Shown here: positions 4,440 to 5,090 of the stretch, piece by piece | Layout of the letters: the number at the start of each line of letters is the position of its first letter | Position numbering within the stretch: position 1 is the stretch's first letter | NCBI GenBank assembly: GCA_900557475.1 | Contig: USTA01000074.1 | Coordinates: 1-5,090, forward strand | Reading direction: 5' to 3' | DNA length: 5,090 nucleotides | Origin: an uncultured Clostridium sp. | Lineage (GTDB): Bacteria; Bacillota; Clostridia; TANB77; CAG-508 | Position numbers and translations under genes: made by a program | The notes under the pieces: generated by a model | What the model was told of the DNA's origin: nothing | Seen by the model: only the letters and a program-made list of their open reading frames with translations | Databases searched by the model: none

Positions 4440-5090
4440 TTAATCTATTATTTCTAAACCTGCAAATTTTGCCATTAGTCTCTTATGTCCAAACTTCTCG
4501 AACTCTATATCTACTTTTATATCATCCGCTTCTTGTTCTAACTTTGTAATTGTACCTTTACCAAATCTTTTATGAAATACATTTTGTCCTACTTTATATT
4601 TAGATAAATCCTCTGTATTAGTAGCTTTTTTATTTTCCAAATTTTTAAGAAAACTTTCTGCACTTCTAAATTGGAATCCCGATTTATTTTCTGTTTTTAG
4701 AGCTTCACTATCTACTTTATATGTTGTTACTTTTGATTCTTGCATTCTATTATTTTTATATCTCCATTCAAATGGACTATCTGCAAATTTATTATCTTCC
4801 TCATCTTTATCCTGCATTGCTTCATTGTATCCATCAAGAAGCTCACTAGGTATTTCTTTTATAAATCTAGATGGCGGATTATAACTTGTTGAACCAAAGA
4901 TTGTTCTCCTTTTTGCAAATGTCATATATAAATTTTGCTTTGCTCTAGTAATTCCAACATAAAATAGTCTTCTTTCTTCTTCAACATCTTCTGGATTATC
5001 CATTGATTTATGTCCTGGAAAAATTCCTTCCTCCATTCCAACTAAAAATACTACTGGATATTCTAATCCCTTTGCACTGTGAAGGGTCAT
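4440..5090 (-). CDS. pcrA: ATP-dependent DNA helicase PcrA/UvrD, C-terminal part
   Basis: This is the last 216 residues of a superfamily 1A helicase of about 700-750 residues; the gene continues past the right edge, and the Met at 5090-5088 is internal. It begins inside helicase motif V (TLHSAKGLEYPVVFL), followed by GMEEGIFPG and motif VI (EEERRLFYVGITRAK, residues 37-51 of the fragment), including Arg49, the expected arginine finger contacting ATP. After a charged, poorly conserved linker (about 85-162) comes the PcrA-type C-terminal domain (163-216): KYKVGQNVFHKRFGKGTITK and then KFGHKRLMAKFAGLEII. This Tudor-like domain binds RNA polymerase in PcrA and UvrD. The enzyme unwinds DNA in repair, conflict resolution and, in plasmid-bearing hosts, rolling-circle replication. 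The C-terminal domain and apparent Firmicute origin favour the name pcrA over rep or uvrD. Confidence 0.93.
   Translation of the reverse strand: MTLHSAKGLEYPVVFLVGMEEGIFPGHKSMDNPEDVEEERRLFYVGITRAKQNLYMTFAKRRTIFGSTSYNPPSRFIKEIPSELLDGYNEAMQDKDEEDNKFADSPFEWRYKNNRMQESKVTTYKVDSEALKTENKSGFQFRSAESFLKNLENKKATNTEDLSKYKVGQNVFHKRFGKGTITKLEQEADDIKVDIEFEKFGHKRLMAKFAGLEIID

Noticed and set aside
5088..5090. Start codon for the helicase gene at the right window edge
   Set aside because: This Met lies directly before helicase motif V (TLHSAKGLE), which is far from the N-terminus in every PcrA/UvrD protein, so the gene is cut by the window rather than truncated.

Overview
The window is AT-rich (about 30% G+C by eye, not computed), uses mostly AGA for arginine, has strong GGAGG-type ribosome binding sites, and contains genes typical of Firmicutes (radC-mreBCD-penicillin-binding protein 2, a DUF4321 protein, a MecA adaptor, PcrA). 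This points to a low-G+C Gram-positive bacterium, most likely a member of the Clostridia. I cannot name a genus from sequence alone.

Positions 1-3544 (minus strand) hold one tightly packed operon. Read in its own direction it runs: a small DUF4321 membrane protein, radC, mreB, mreC, mreD, and the first 40 codons of a class B penicillin-binding protein (mrdA/PBP2), which is cut by the left window edge. Gaps are 0-44 nt, and radC and mreB overlap by ATGA. A near-consensus sigma-A promoter (TTGAAA, 17 bp, TATAAT) lies just upstream at 3591-3619. MreB filaments, the MreC/MreD membrane proteins and PBP2 together form the core of the elongasome, which drives side-wall peptidoglycan synthesis in rods. 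The role of RadC and DUF4321 in that company is not known.

Positions 3545-3696 are a compact divergent intergenic region. It carries the operon promoter on one strand and a weaker candidate promoter for mecA on the other.

Positions 3697-4314 (plus strand) encode a MecA-family adaptor, expected to deliver substrates to a Clp protease. Positions 4315-4439 separate it from a convergent gene and contain a long imperfect inverted repeat, probably a shared terminator. Positions 4440-5090 (minus strand) are the C-terminal third of a PcrA/UvrD-type helicase, cut by the right window edge.

All genes look intact apart from the two cut by the window edges. I saw no mobile element, CRISPR array, tRNA or rRNA. 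This is ordinary core-genome sequence and I see no clear undescribed multi-gene system. The most interesting local signal is in front of mreC: a 7-bp hairpin sits between a strong Shine-Dalgarno sequence and the start codon, and folding would bring the two to a workable distance.
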